Assembly: GCA_946623195.1 (NCBI GenBank)
Contig: CAMOQW010000044.1
Coordinates: 1 to 14,076 of the forward strand
Reading direction: 5' to 3'
DNA length: 14,076 bases
Origin: an uncultured Prevotella sp.
GTDB lineage: Bacteria > Bacteroidota > Bacteroidia > Bacteroidales > Bacteroidaceae
In this document: one piece after another, positions 7,014 through 14,076 of the stretch
Layout: every line of letters starts with the position of its first letter
Position numbering within the stretch: position 1 is the first letter of the stretch
Notes under the pieces: generated by a model
Told to the model about the DNA's origin: nothing
The model's database searches: none
The model's input: only the letters and a program-made list of their open reading frames with translations
Position numbers and translations under genes: made by a program

Positions 7014-7037
7014 CACAAAATTGTGTTTAGAAAGTAC

Positions 7038-8819
7038 ATGGACCATATAAGAAACTTCTGTATCATTGCGCATATCGACCACGGAAAGTCGACGCTGGCT
7101 GACCGTCTGCTGGAGTACACTAAGACTATTCAAGTGACTGAAGGACAGATGCTTGACGACATGGATTTGGAGCGTGAGCGTGGCATCACCATCAAGAGTC
7201 ATGCCATTCAGATGGAATATGTGAAGAATGGTGAGAAATATATTCTGAACCTGATAGACACCCCGGGACATGTGGACTTCAGCTACGAAGTGTCGCGTTC
7301 CATCGCTGCCTGCGAAGGGGCGCTGCTGGTGGTGGATGCTACACAGGGCGTGCAGGCTCAGACCATTTCCAATCTTTATCTGGCTATCGACAATGATTTG
7401 GAGATAATTCCCGTCATTAACAAGATTGACATGCCGTCGGCCATGCCTGACGAGGTGGAAGACGAGATAGTAGACCTGATAGGCTGCGATCCTGAGGATA
7501 TCATCCGTGCTTCGGGTAAGACCGGCGAGGGCGTGGAGCAGATTCTGGATGCCGTCGTGGAGCGTATTCCCCATCCGACGGGCGACGAGCAGGCTCCGCT
7601 GCAGGCATTGATTTTCGACTCCGTCTTTAACTCCTTCCGAGGTATCATCGCCTATTTCAAGATAGTGAACGGAACCATTCGCCAGGGTGACAAGGTGAAG
7701 TTCTTCAATACGGGTATGGAATACGATGCCGACGAGGTGGGCGTGCTGAAGATGGACATGATTCCCCGCAAGGAGTTGAGGACCGGCGATGTAGGCTACA
7801 TCATCAGTGGTATCAAGGATTCGAAGGAGGTGAAAGTGGGCGACACCATCACCCATGTGGCACGTCCTTGCCAACAGGCTATCGAGGGCTTCCAGGAGGT
7901 GAAACCGATGGTGTTTGCCGGCGTCTACCCCATTGACCCCACCGATTACGAGAATCTGCGCGCCTCACTGGAGAAACTGCAGTTGAACGATGCCTCGCTG
8001 ACTTTCGTTCCGGAGACGTCGATAGCCCTTGGTTTCGGTTTCCGGTGCGGATTCCTGGGACTGTTGCACATGGAGATAGTACAGGAGCGACTGGACCGCG
8101 AGTTCGACATGGACGTGATTACCACCGTGCCCAACGTGACCTATATGTGCTACACCAAGCAACATGAGGAGAAGGAGGTGCACAACCCGTCAGGGCTGCC
8201 CGACCAGACGATGATAGACCATATAGAGGAGCCCTATATCAAAGCCTCCATTATCACCGCTGCCGACTACATCGGTCCCATCATGACGCTCTGTCTTGAC
8301 AAACGGGGCGAGCTGATAGACCAGCAGTATGTTTCCGGCGGGCGTGTGGAACTGCGTTTCATGCTGCCCTTGGGCGAAATCGTCATTGATTTCTACGACA
8401 AACTGAAGAGCATCTCCAAGGGCTATGCCTCCTTCGACTATCACATCGACTCGTTCCGACCCTCGAAACTTGTCAAACTGGACATCCTGCTGAACGGAGA
8501 ACCCGTGGATGCGCTGTCGACACTGACGCATCAGGACAATGCCGTATCGTTCGGCCGCCGCATGTGCGAGAAACTGAAGGAGCTGATTCCGCGCCAGCAG
8601 TTCGACATCGCCATCCAGGCAGCTATCGGTGCCAAGATAATTGCCCGCGAAACGGTGAAGCAAGTGCGCAAGGACGTGACCGCCAAATGCTATGGCGGCG
8701 ACGTCAGCCGAAAGCGCAAGTTGCTGGAGAAGCAGAAGCGCGGCAAGAAACGCATGAAACAGATTGGCAACGTGGAAGTGCCGCAGAAAGCCTTCCTGGC
8801 AGTACTGAAACTCGACTAA
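7038..8819 (+). CDS. lepA: Elongation factor 4 (LepA), ribosomal back-translocase GTPase
   Basis: LepA is a translational GTPase that binds the ribosome and acts on stalled or mistranslocated complexes or in 30S biogenesis. The ATG at 7038 gives 593 residues starting [20 protein letters not shown], the typical LepA beginning. An upstream TTG reading lies across the -7 box and is rejected. GTPase motifs are all present: AHIDHGKST (11-19), RGIT (48-51), DTPGH (74-78) and NKID (128-131). Later blocks include [14 protein letters not shown] and the LepA-specific basic C-terminal region ([20 protein letters not shown], ending in AFLAVLKLD). Length and domain order are normal. It probably forms a transcription unit with the Crp-type regulator 57 bp downstream, as no terminator or promoter is visible in the A/C-rich gap. 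Confidence 0.98.
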   Translation: MDHIRNFCIIAHIDHGKSTLADRLLEYTKTIQVTEGQMLDDMDLERERGITIKSHAIQMEYVKNGEKYILNLIDTPGHVDFSYEVSRSIAACEGALLVVDATQGVQAQTISNLYLAIDNDLEIIPVINKIDMPSAMPDEVEDEIVDLIGCDPEDIIRASGKTGEGVEQILDAVVERIPHPTGDEQAPLQALIFDSVFNSFRGIIAYFKIVNGTIRQGDKVKFFNTGMEYDADEVGVLKMDMIPRKELRTGDVGYIISGIKDSKEVKVGDTITHVARPCQQAIEGFQEVKPMVFAGVYPIDPTDYENLRASLEKLQLNDASLTFVPETSIALGFGFRCGFLGLLHMEIVQERLDREFDMDVITTVPNVTYMCYTKQHEEKEVHNPSGLPDQTMIDHIEEPYIKASIITAADYIGPIMTLCLDKRGELIDQQYVSGGRVELRFMLPLGEIVIDFYDKLKSISKGYASFDYHIDSFRPSKLVKLDILLNGEPVDALSTLTHQDNAVSFGRRMCEKLKELIPRQQFDIAIQAAIGAKIIARETVKQVRKDVTAKCYGGDVSRKRKLLEKQKRGKKRMKQIGNVEVPQKAFLAVLKLD

Positions 8820-8876
8820 GACAACAACAAACTAATAACATAACAACAGAAAACAGACTGAAAATCCCATCAGCTT

Positions 8877-9482
8877 ATGACAACAATCGGACTGACAACA
8901 CGAGACGTGGCCCGCGAATTGGCCAGACGCTATAGTACAATGACACACGATGAACTGGACGTGCTGGAGAGCATCCTGGTTCCGATGAGGTTCCAAAAAG
9001 GAGAACTTATCCTCAAGGAAGGCGATGTCTGTACTAATATTTACTGGGTGGCAAAGGGACTGGTGCGCCAGTTCTATTATAAGAATGGTAAGGAGCTGAC
9101 CGAATATATGGCCACGGAGAATACCATTTGCATGAGTATTGAGAGCCTGTTTAAGGAGAAGCCCTCTCTGCAGCAGATACAGGCGCTGGAGCCGACCCTC
9201 ATCTTTGCGCTGCCCAAGGCACGGCTGGAGCATGAGGCCGTGAGGAACGTGAACATCCAGATGCTCTATCGTAAGATACTGGAGGAGTCGCTCATCCTGT
9301 CGCAGATACATGCCGACATGCTGCGCTTCGAGTCGGCCCAGGAGCGCTATGCCAAGCTGGTGAAGCGTTCGCCCCAGCTGGTGCTGCGAGCCCCGCTGCT
9401 ATATATTGCCAGCTATCTGCAGATGACTCCCGAGACCTTGAGCCGGGTGCGCACGTCGTCGCTCACAGACGACAAAGGCTAA
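8877..9482 (+). CDS. Crp/Fnr-family transcriptional regulator
   Basis: The 201-residue protein has a cyclic-nucleotide-binding-type beta barrel (about 25-120, with FQKGELILKEGDVCTNIYWV at 39-58) and a dimer helix (about 122-150). A short C-terminal helix-turn-helix follows at about 170-195 (APLLYIASYLQMTPETLSRV). The form with RYAKLVKRSPQL before the DNA-binding helix is characteristic of Bacteroidota Crp-like proteins, which usually end soon after, so it is not truncated. The GExxxR-A signature for cAMP contact is not recognisable, and there is no N-terminal cysteine cluster like that of Fnr, so the ligand is unknown. It lies 57 bp after lepA. Its stop codon overlaps that of ispE on the other strand. 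Its targets cannot be inferred from context. Confidence 0.9.
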   Translation: MTTIGLTTRDVARELARRYSTMTHDELDVLESILVPMRFQKGELILKEGDVCTNIYWVAKGLVRQFYYKNGKELTEYMATENTICMSIESLFKEKPSLQQIQALEPTLIFALPKARLEHEAVRNVNIQMLYRKILEESLILSQIHADMLRFESAQERYAKLVKRSPQLVLRAPLLYIASYLQMTPETLSRVRTSSLTDDKG

Positions 9483-10312
9483 AACAAGCCGCAGAACGTA
9501 AACATATCGGGAAACTCACCGGCCAGGTCGGTGGGTTTCTTTTTGAACAGTCCGTAGAGGGCACTGCCTGAGCCGCTCATGGCTGCGTATGTGGCGCCCA
9601 TCTGATAGAGGCGCTCTTTCACCTGGCCGATTTCGGGATGCAGTGCAAAGACGCTCTGCTCGAAGTCGTTGGTCAGTTCCTGGCGCCATGTCTCCACGGG
9701 CTGAGCCACTACGTCGCGACAGTTCTTCGTTGGGAAGTGGGGGTGGATGAGCGAGAACGCCTCCTTGGTAGAAACGGGAATGTCGGGCCTGACGATGCCG
9801 ATATGCCATCCGCTGAGGTCGAGACCGACGGGCTGCAGCCTTTCACCGATTCCTTCGGCATAGCAGGGGCGCCCCAGGATGAAGAAGGCACAGTCGGCTC
9901 CCAGTCGGGCGGCATATTGTATCATCTGCTGGTCGCTGAGCCCCAGTCCGAACATGCTGTTCAGCAGCCGGATCATGTAGGCGCAGTCGCTGCTGCCGCC
10001 GCCCATGCCGGCCTGAGTGGGTATGGCCTTCCAGAGGTGGGCGTGCAGTCGGGGCAGGGTGGGGAAGTCTTGTTTGAGCAAGCCGTAGGCCCTGACCACC
10101 AGGTTCTTCTGCTCGTCGCCCTCGATGTGCAGGTTGGTGACTTTCAGGTCGCAGTCTGCGGCCGACGGGAACGACGGGTCCATCTGCTGTAGCTCCAGCG
10201 CGTCGGTGATGGGTACGGGATAGAACACGGTTTGCAGGTTGTGGTAGCCGTCGGCCCGCTTTTCTACCACGTTCAGGCCTAAGTTAATCTTCGCTATCGG
10301 AAATGTAATCAT
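9479..10312 (-). CDS. ispE: 4-diphosphocytidyl-2-C-methyl-D-erythritol kinase
   Basis: IspE phosphorylates 4-diphosphocytidyl-methylerythritol with ATP, the fourth step of the methylerythritol phosphate route to isoprenoids, in the cytoplasm. The product has 277 residues, normal for the family. The GHMP-kinase signatures are AKINLGLNV (7-15, K8 probably catalytic), RADGYHNLQTVF (19-30), the ATP loop IPTQAGMGGGSSDCA (97-111), LGADCAFFI (137-145, D140 probably catalytic) and the C-terminal MSGSGSALYGLF. The last codons include KKKPTDLAGEF, whose opposite strand forms the terminator of the neighbouring regulator gene. The gene begins 18 bp after a small exported-protein gene and is probably co-transcribed with it from the box at 10776-10783. 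Confidence 0.96.
   Translation of the reverse strand: MITFPIAKINLGLNVVEKRADGYHNLQTVFYPVPITDALELQQMDPSFPSAADCDLKVTNLHIEGDEQKNLVVRAYGLLKQDFPTLPRLHAHLWKAIPTQAGMGGGSSDCAYMIRLLNSMFGLGLSDQQMIQYAARLGADCAFFILGRPCYAEGIGERLQPVGLDLSGWHIGIVRPDIPVSTKEAFSLIHPHFPTKNCRDVVAQPVETWRQELTNDFEQSVFALHPEIGQVKERLYQMGATYAAMSGSGSALYGLFKKKPTDLAGEFPDMFTFCGLF
9511..9544 (+). terminator. Intrinsic terminator of the lepA-regulator unit, inside ispE coding sequence
   Basis: On the plus strand GAAACTCACCG (9511-9521) pairs with CGGTGGGTTTC (9529-9539), 11 base pairs with one G:U, around a 7-base loop. Five T residues follow directly (9540-9544). It lies 29 bases after the regulator stop codon and entirely within the ispE reading frame of the other strand. 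On the minus strand the stem is preceded, not followed, by the A/T run, so it should not stop ispE transcription. Confidence 0.78.
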
Positions 10313-10330
10313 ATCGCTTTCTGTTTTTTT

Positions 10331-10753
10331 TCATTTTCTCAGGAACTCCAGCTGCTTGGGCAGTTTCTGCCACTTGCCGTTGTTGGGCACTTTGAGCGCG
10401 CTGCCTTTCTCCTGCTTCAGCACGTAGACGGAGTCGTTCTCCCTGGTCAGAGTAGCCTGCAGGTCTTCGCTGCCGAAGTCGTTGATGAGCTGCAGCGTGG
10501 CTTCCTTCTCGCTTTTCACCTGGCATGAGGTGATGACCCAGCAGAACGAGTTGCGCTGCTTGCCCAGGAATCCCGGCAGCTCGCCGTACAGCTCCTGCCC
10601 CGGAATGGTGATGTTCTGGTCGTAGAAGTTGATGCGCAGGTAGACGTTATATATATTATTAATAAGGTACGCGCGGAAAGACTGGTCGGACTGCTGTGCC
10701 CGGCATTCTGTTATGGCCATGCCCAGTAGGGCCGCAAAAAGCATTGTTCTCAT
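10331..10753 (-). CDS. Small exported protein of unknown function
   Basis: I do not recognise this 140-residue protein. Residues 1-19 form a short signal peptide (MRTMLFAALLGMAITECRA, cleavage expected before QQ). The C17 is not in a lipobox, so a soluble periplasmic protein is more likely than a lipoprotein. The mature part looks beta-rich, with alternating polar and hydrophobic residues, and has two cysteines (C71 and C77) that could form a disulfide. It ends in a basic segment (KWQKLPKQLEFLRK). The reading frame is intact, starts downstream of a good -7 box and precedes ispE by 18 bp, which supports it as a real gene. Nothing in the sequence links it to isoprenoid synthesis. Confidence 0.75.
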   Translation of the reverse strand: MRTMLFAALLGMAITECRAQQSDQSFRAYLINNIYNVYLRINFYDQNITIPGQELYGELPGFLGKQRNSFCWVITSCQVKSEKEATLQLINDFGSEDLQATLTRENDSVYVLKQEKGSALKVPNNGKWQKLPKQLEFLRK

Positions 10754-10775
10754 CGTTTTTTCTTGATTTTGAGGG

Positions 10776-10783
10776 CAAAGGTA
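10776..10783 (-). promoter_or_regulatory. -7 promoter box for the exported-protein/ispE unit
   Basis: Minus-strand TACCTTTG (10783 down to 10776, followed by C) is an exact TAnnTTTG match 22 bases before the ATG at 10753. No convincing -33 TTG is at normal spacing. It is divergent from the glycogen promoter at 10836-10867. Confidence 0.58.
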
Positions 10784-10811
10784 CTAAATCTAAATCAATA
10801 AATAATCGTTT

Positions 10812-10838
10812 ACGTTGAAAATATATGTGAAAACGTTG
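10812..10838 (+). repeat. Tandem ACGTTG direct repeat overlapping the glycogen -33 element
   Basis: ACGTTG occurs at 10812-10817 and again at 10833-10838, 21 bp apart, which is two helical turns. The second copy contains the TTG taken as the -33 element. Such spacing fits a dimeric regulator on one face of the DNA. The repeat is seen directly; an operator role is inference and chance is possible. Confidence 0.3.
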
Positions 10839-10867
10839 CATGAATTTAAAAATTTTAAGTACCTTTG
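10836..10867 (+). promoter_or_regulatory. Promoter of the glycogen operon
   Basis: TTG (10836-10838), a 21-base spacer and TACCTTTG (10860-10867, followed by C) form a well-spaced Bacteroidota promoter. Transcription would start near 10874, about 16 bases before the ATG at 10890. This rules out the in-frame ATG at 10815, which lies upstream of both elements. Confidence 0.75.
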
Positions 10868-10889
10868 CGGCCACAATACATGTATTAGT

Positions 10890-12557
10890 ATGGAAACGAA
10901 TTATTTAAAGCCTGATTACATCTTTGAATCGAGCTGGGAAGTCTGTAATAAAGTCGGCGGAATTTATACCGTTCTTTCCACTCGCGCAAAGACCTTGCAG
11001 GATGAGATGCGGGACAGGATAATCTTTATCGGTCCTGATTTTTGGAAGGAAAGTGAGAGCCCATATTTTAAAGAGGAGAAATCGCTTTTTGCTGAATGGC
11101 AGTGGATAGCCAAGGAAGAGGGGCTGACCGTCAGGGTGGGCCGCTGGACGATTCCCGGCGAGCCGATAGCCATTCTGGTTGACTTTACGCCTTTCTTCGA
11201 GAAGAAGAACGAGATTTACGGCTGGCTGTGGGAGCACTACGGCGTTGACTCGCTGCATGCCTACGGCGACTACGATGAGGCTTCGATGTTCTCGTATGCT
11301 GCCGCCCTGGTGGTCGAGAGCTACTACAACCATTATCTGCATGACGATGGGCTGCGCGTGGTCTATCATGCCAACGAGTGGATGTGCGGCCTGGGTGCTC
11401 TGTATATCAACAACCGTCTGCCGCAGATAGGCACCATCTTCACGACCCATGCCACGAGCATCGGCCGTTCGATAGCCGGCAACCAGAAGCCGCTCTACGA
11501 CTATCTCTTCGCCTACAATGGCGACCAGATGGCCGCCGAGCTGAATATGCAGTCGAAGCACTCGATAGAGAAGCAGACGGCGCTGCACGTGGACTGCTTC
11601 ACGACGGTGAGCGACATTACGGCCAACGAGTGCCGTGAGTTGCTGGACAAACCCGTGGACGTCGTGCTGCCCAACGGCTTCGACGACAGTTTCGTGCCGA
11701 AGACCGCCGCCTTCAGCCGCAAGCGCCGCGCTGCCCGCCGCCGTCTGCTGGACGTGGCCAATGCGCTGTTGGGCGAGCAGCTCGACGACGACACGCTGAT
11801 TGTTTCCACCTCGGGTCGCTATGAGTTCCGCAACAAGGGCATCGACGTGTTCGTGGAAGCCATGAACCGCCTGCTGCGCGACCGCGACCTTCGGAAGAAG
11901 GTGGTGGCCTTCATCGAGGTGCCGGGCTGGGTGGGCGAGCCCCGCAAGGACCTGCAGGAGCGTCTGCAGAGCGGCAAGCGTTACGACACGCCGCTCGACG
12001 TGCCGCAGGTGACCCACTGGCTGCACAACATGAGCCACGACAACGTGCTGGGCATGATGAAGTACTACGACATGCACAATCGCCCGGACGACAAGGTGAA
12101 GGTGGTTTTCCTGCCCTGCTACCTGGACGGCAAGGACGGCATCGTCAACATGACCTACTACGACGTGGTGCTGGGCAACGACCTCTGCATCTATCCCTCC
12201 TACTACGAGCCGTGGGGCTATACGCCGCTGGAGGCCGTGGCTTTCAAGGTGCCCTGCATCACGACCGACCTGGCCGGCTTCGGGCTGTGGGCCAACAAGG
12301 AGTTCGGGCACTACGGCGAGCTGACGGACGGCGTGAAGGTGATTCACCGCACCGACTACAACTACAGCGAGGTGGCCGACAACATCAAGGACACGGTGGC
12401 CCTGTTCTCGACGATGGACAAGAAGCAGGTCGACGAGTGCCGCAAGCGTGCCGGCGAGCTGTCGAAGAAAGCCCTCTGGAGCGAGTTTATCCAGTATTAT
12501 CACGAGGCCTACGACATCGCCCTGCGCAAGGCAGAGGCCCGCATGGCCGCCCAGTAA
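10890..12557 (+). CDS. Glycogen synthase, GT3 family (eukaryote-like)
   Basis: The enzyme extends alpha-1,4-glucan chains from a nucleotide sugar (UDP- or ADP-glucose) to make glycogen. I chose the ATG at 10890, giving 555 residues, because an upstream in-frame ATG (10815) precedes the promoter. The N-terminus YIFESSWEVCNKVGGIYTVL (10-29) is the GT3 nucleotide-sugar loop, different from the KTGGL loop of bacterial GlgA (GT5). Other marks are YHANEWM (159-165), TTHATSIGRSIAG (185-197), CFTTVSDITANE (236-247), DVVLPNGFD (257-265), SGRYEFRNKGIDVF (308-321) and YPSYYEPWGYTPLEA (435-449), with the E-x7-E pair E440/E448. It is shorter than animal or yeast enzymes, lacking their regulatory ends. The phosphorylase gene follows after 44 bp. 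Codon use is strongly C-ending, suggesting high expression. Confidence 0.93.
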   Translation: METNYLKPDYIFESSWEVCNKVGGIYTVLSTRAKTLQDEMRDRIIFIGPDFWKESESPYFKEEKSLFAEWQWIAKEEGLTVRVGRWTIPGEPIAILVDFTPFFEKKNEIYGWLWEHYGVDSLHAYGDYDEASMFSYAAALVVESYYNHYLHDDGLRVVYHANEWMCGLGALYINNRLPQIGTIFTTHATSIGRSIAGNQKPLYDYLFAYNGDQMAAELNMQSKHSIEKQTALHVDCFTTVSDITANECRELLDKPVDVVLPNGFDDSFVPKTAAFSRKRRAARRRLLDVANALLGEQLDDDTLIVSTSGRYEFRNKGIDVFVEAMNRLLRDRDLRKKVVAFIEVPGWVGEPRKDLQERLQSGKRYDTPLDVPQVTHWLHNMSHDNVLGMMKYYDMHNRPDDKVKVVFLPCYLDGKDGIVNMTYYDVVLGNDLCIYPSYYEPWGYTPLEAVAFKVPCITTDLAGFGLWANKEFGHYGELTDGVKVIHRTDYNYSEVADNIKDTVALFSTMDKKQVDECRKRAGELSKKALWSEFIQYYHEAYDIALRKAEARMAAQ

Positions 12558-12601
12558 ACAATTCCCAATAGCATTATTAATAATCCCCAAATATTAACAA
12601 T

Positions 12602-14076
12602 ATGAAGATTAAAGCAGACTATGCAAATGCTCCGCAGTGGAAAGAGCTGACCGTCAAGGCCACGCTGCCCAAGGAGCTGAAGTGTTTGGACGAGATTGCC
12701 CACAACATGTGGTGGGTGTGGAACTATGAGGCCCGCGACCTGTTCCGCGACCTGTGCCCTGAGATTTATCACGAAGTGAAGCACAACCCCGTGATGCTGC
12801 TGGAGCGTCTGAGCTTTGCCCGCAAGGAGGAGATTGTGAAGGACAAGGCACTGATGAAGCGCGTGAAGGATGTCTATGCCGACTTCCGCAAGTATATGGA
12901 CGTGGAGCCCGACAAGAAGCGCCCGTCGGTGGCCTACTTCTGCATGGAGTACGGCATCCACTCGGCGCTGAAGATTTACTCCGGCGGTCTGGGCATGCTG
13001 GCCGGCGACTATGTGAAGGAGGCGTCAGACTCGAATGTCGACATGTGCGCCGTGGGCTTCCTCTATCGCTACGGCTATTTCACGCAGAGCCTCTCGATGG
13101 ACGGTCAGCAGATTGCCAACTACGAGAGCCAGAACTTCGGCTCGCTGCCCATTGAGCGCCAGATGGACAAGGACGGCAACCCGCTGGTCATCGACGTGCC
13201 CTACACCAACTACCAGGTTCATGCCTACGTATGGCGTGTCAACGTGGGCCGCGTCAGCCTCTACCTGCTGGATACCGACAACGAGATGAACTCCGACTTC
13301 GACCGCCCCATCACCCACGCCCTCTACGGCGGCGACTGGGAGAACCGCCTGAAGCAGGAGATTCTGCTGGGCATCGGCGGTATGCTGCTGCTCAAGAAGC
13401 TGGGCATCAAGAAGGACGTCTACCACTGCAACGAGGGCCACGCCGCCCTGTGCAACCTGCAGCGCCTGTGCGACTACATCGAGGAGGACGGTCTGACCTT
13501 CAACCAGGCCCTTGAGCTGGTGCGCGCCAGCGGCCTCTACACCGTGCATACCCCCGTGCCCGCCGGCCACGACTACTTCGACGAGGGACTCTTCGGCAAG
13601 TACATGGGCGGCTATCCCCAGAAGCTCGGCATCACGTGGGACGAGTTCATCGGTATGGGGCGCACCAATCCCGACGACCACGGCGAGAAGTTCTGCATGT
13701 CGACCTTCGCCTGCAACACCTGCCAGGAGGTCAACGGCGTCAGCTGGCTGCACGGCTGGGTTTCGCAGAAGATGTTCGCCCCCATCTGGAACGGCTACTA
13801 TCCTGAGGAGAACCACGTGGGCTACGTCACCAACGGCGTCCACTTCCCCACCTGGTGTGCCACCGAGTGGCGCCGCGTCTACGCCAAGTATTTCGACGCC
13901 AAGCACATGAGCGACCAGTCGAACGAAGAAATCTGGCACGGCATCTACGACTGCCCCGACGAGGAAATCTGGCAGACCCGCATGGCCCTGAAGCAGAAGC
14001 TGTTCGACTATATCAAGGAGCAGTTCCGCGAGACGTGGCTGCGCAACCAGGGCGACCCCTCGCGTGTGGTACGCCT
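12602..14076 (+). CDS. glgP: Alpha-glucan (glycogen) phosphorylase, N-terminal part (cut by window edge)
   Basis: The enzyme releases glucose 1-phosphate from the non-reducing ends of glycogen or maltodextrin using phosphate and pyridoxal phosphate. The gene is open for 491 codons from the ATG at 12602 to the right edge. Residues 1-110 resemble the DUF3417 N-terminal domain ([20 protein letters not shown]) found in short-type alpha-glucan phosphorylases. The GT35 catalytic part then begins with [20 protein letters not shown] (111-130) and continues with [23 protein letters not shown] and [12 protein letters not shown]. The pyridoxal-phosphate lysine lies beyond the window. It follows the synthase after 44 bp with no terminator or -7 box between them, so the two are probably one transcript. 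G+C and C-ending codons are the highest in the window. Confidence 0.94.
   Translation, partial: MKIKADYANAPQWKELTVKATLPKELKCLDEIAHNMWWVWNYEARDLFRDLCPEIYHEVKHNPVMLLERLSFARKEEIVKDKALMKRVKDVYADFRKYMDVEPDKKRPSVAYFCMEYGIHSALKIYSGGLGMLAGDYVKEASDSNVDMCAVGFLYRYGYFTQSLSMDGQQIANYESQNFGSLPIERQMDKDGNPLVIDVPYTNYQVHAYVWRVNVGRVSLYLLDTDNEMNSDFDRPITHALYGGDWENRLKQEILLGIGGMLLLKKLGIKKDVYHCNEGHAALCNLQRLCDYIEEDGLTFNQALELVRASGLYTVHTPVPAGHDYFDEGLFGKYMGGYPQKLGITWDEFIGMGRTNPDDHGEKFCMSTFACNTCQEVNGVSWLHGWVSQKMFAPIWNGYYPEENHVGYVTNGVHFPTWCATEWRRVYAKYFDAKHMSDQSNEEIWHGIYDCPDEEIWQTRMALKQKLFDYIKEQFRETWLRNQGDPSRVVR

Noticed and set aside
6972..7874. Minus-strand open frame (300 codons) opposite lepA
   Set aside because: It overlaps the full GTPase domain of lepA in antisense, has no family motif, and would read into the ptb promoter region.
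10640..10672. AT-rich stretch in the small exported-protein gene resembling the 2910-2935 gap (both with TTATTATTAAT-like runs)
   Set aside because: It is low-complexity A+T similarity without matching flanks. One copy is in coding sequence, so a mobile or regulatory repeat is not supported.
10815..10889. Upstream ATG extending the glycogen synthase by 25 residues
   Set aside because: It precedes both promoter elements, and the added residues do not match the family, whose N-terminus begins close to METNYLKPDYIF.
10905..12590. Long minus-strand open frame (561 codons) opposite the glycogen synthase gene
   Set aside because: It mirrors a G+C-rich gene with strong codon bias, which removes stops on the other strand. 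The translation is rich in His, Val, Ala and Gln, shows no family motif, and the plus-strand protein is unmistakable.
13025..13939. Minus-strand open frame (304 codons) opposite the phosphorylase gene
   Set aside because: The Val/Ala/Gly/His-rich, low-complexity translation is typical of an antisense shadow of C-ending codons.
1..14076. Search for CRISPR arrays, tRNA genes, transposase genes and attachment-site duplications
   Set aside because: No regularly spaced repeats, cloverleaf-like segments, transposase motifs or flanking duplications were seen by eye. The coding regions leave no gap longer than about 190 bp.

Overview
The window looks like chromosome from a member of Bacteroidota, most likely Prevotella or a close relative. 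Five starts are preceded by the same nine-base box TA(C/T)CTTTGC, which contains the TAnnTTTG -7 element known from that phylum. Clear Shine-Dalgarno sequences are mostly absent and leaders are A-rich. The gene set also fits: a family 3 glycogen synthase next to an alpha-glucan phosphorylase, a ptb-buk pair, and a Bacteroidota-type Crp/Fnr regulator. The genus is an inference; the phylum is well supported. I see no tRNA, rRNA, CRISPR array, insertion sequence or phage gene.

Positions 1-3301 (minus strand) hold a four-gene operon for export or assembly of a surface polysaccharide. In transcription order it has a stand-alone response-regulator receiver, a sugar-phosphate transferase with a degenerate receiver domain at its N-terminus, a half-length TolC-like outer-membrane protein with a Lys/Ala/Glu tail, and the start of a Wzz-type chain-length protein that runs off the left edge. 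The promoter is a good TACCTTTGC box at 3345-3352. A perfect 7-bp inverted repeat sits at the expected transcription start.

Positions 3491-7037 hold a xylulokinase gene (plus) converging on a buk-ptb pair (minus). They share a strong stem-loop at 4995-5028. ptb and lepA diverge from a short region that carries a -7 box on each strand.

Positions 7038-10753 hold lepA followed by a Crp/Fnr-type regulator (plus). This converges on ispE and a small exported protein (minus). The regulator and ispE overlap by four bases at their stop codons. A canonical intrinsic terminator for the plus-strand unit lies inside the last codons of ispE.

Positions 10754-14076 hold a divergent promoter region, then a glycogen operon: a GT3-type glycogen synthase and an alpha-glucan phosphorylase cut by the right edge. 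These genes are G+C-rich and strongly biased to C-ending codons, unlike the A+T-rich polysaccharide genes on the left. Most of the window is ordinary housekeeping and central metabolism. The most interesting parts are the receiver/pseudo-receiver/half-TolC polysaccharide module, the terminator hidden in ispE, and the repeat structures at two promoters.
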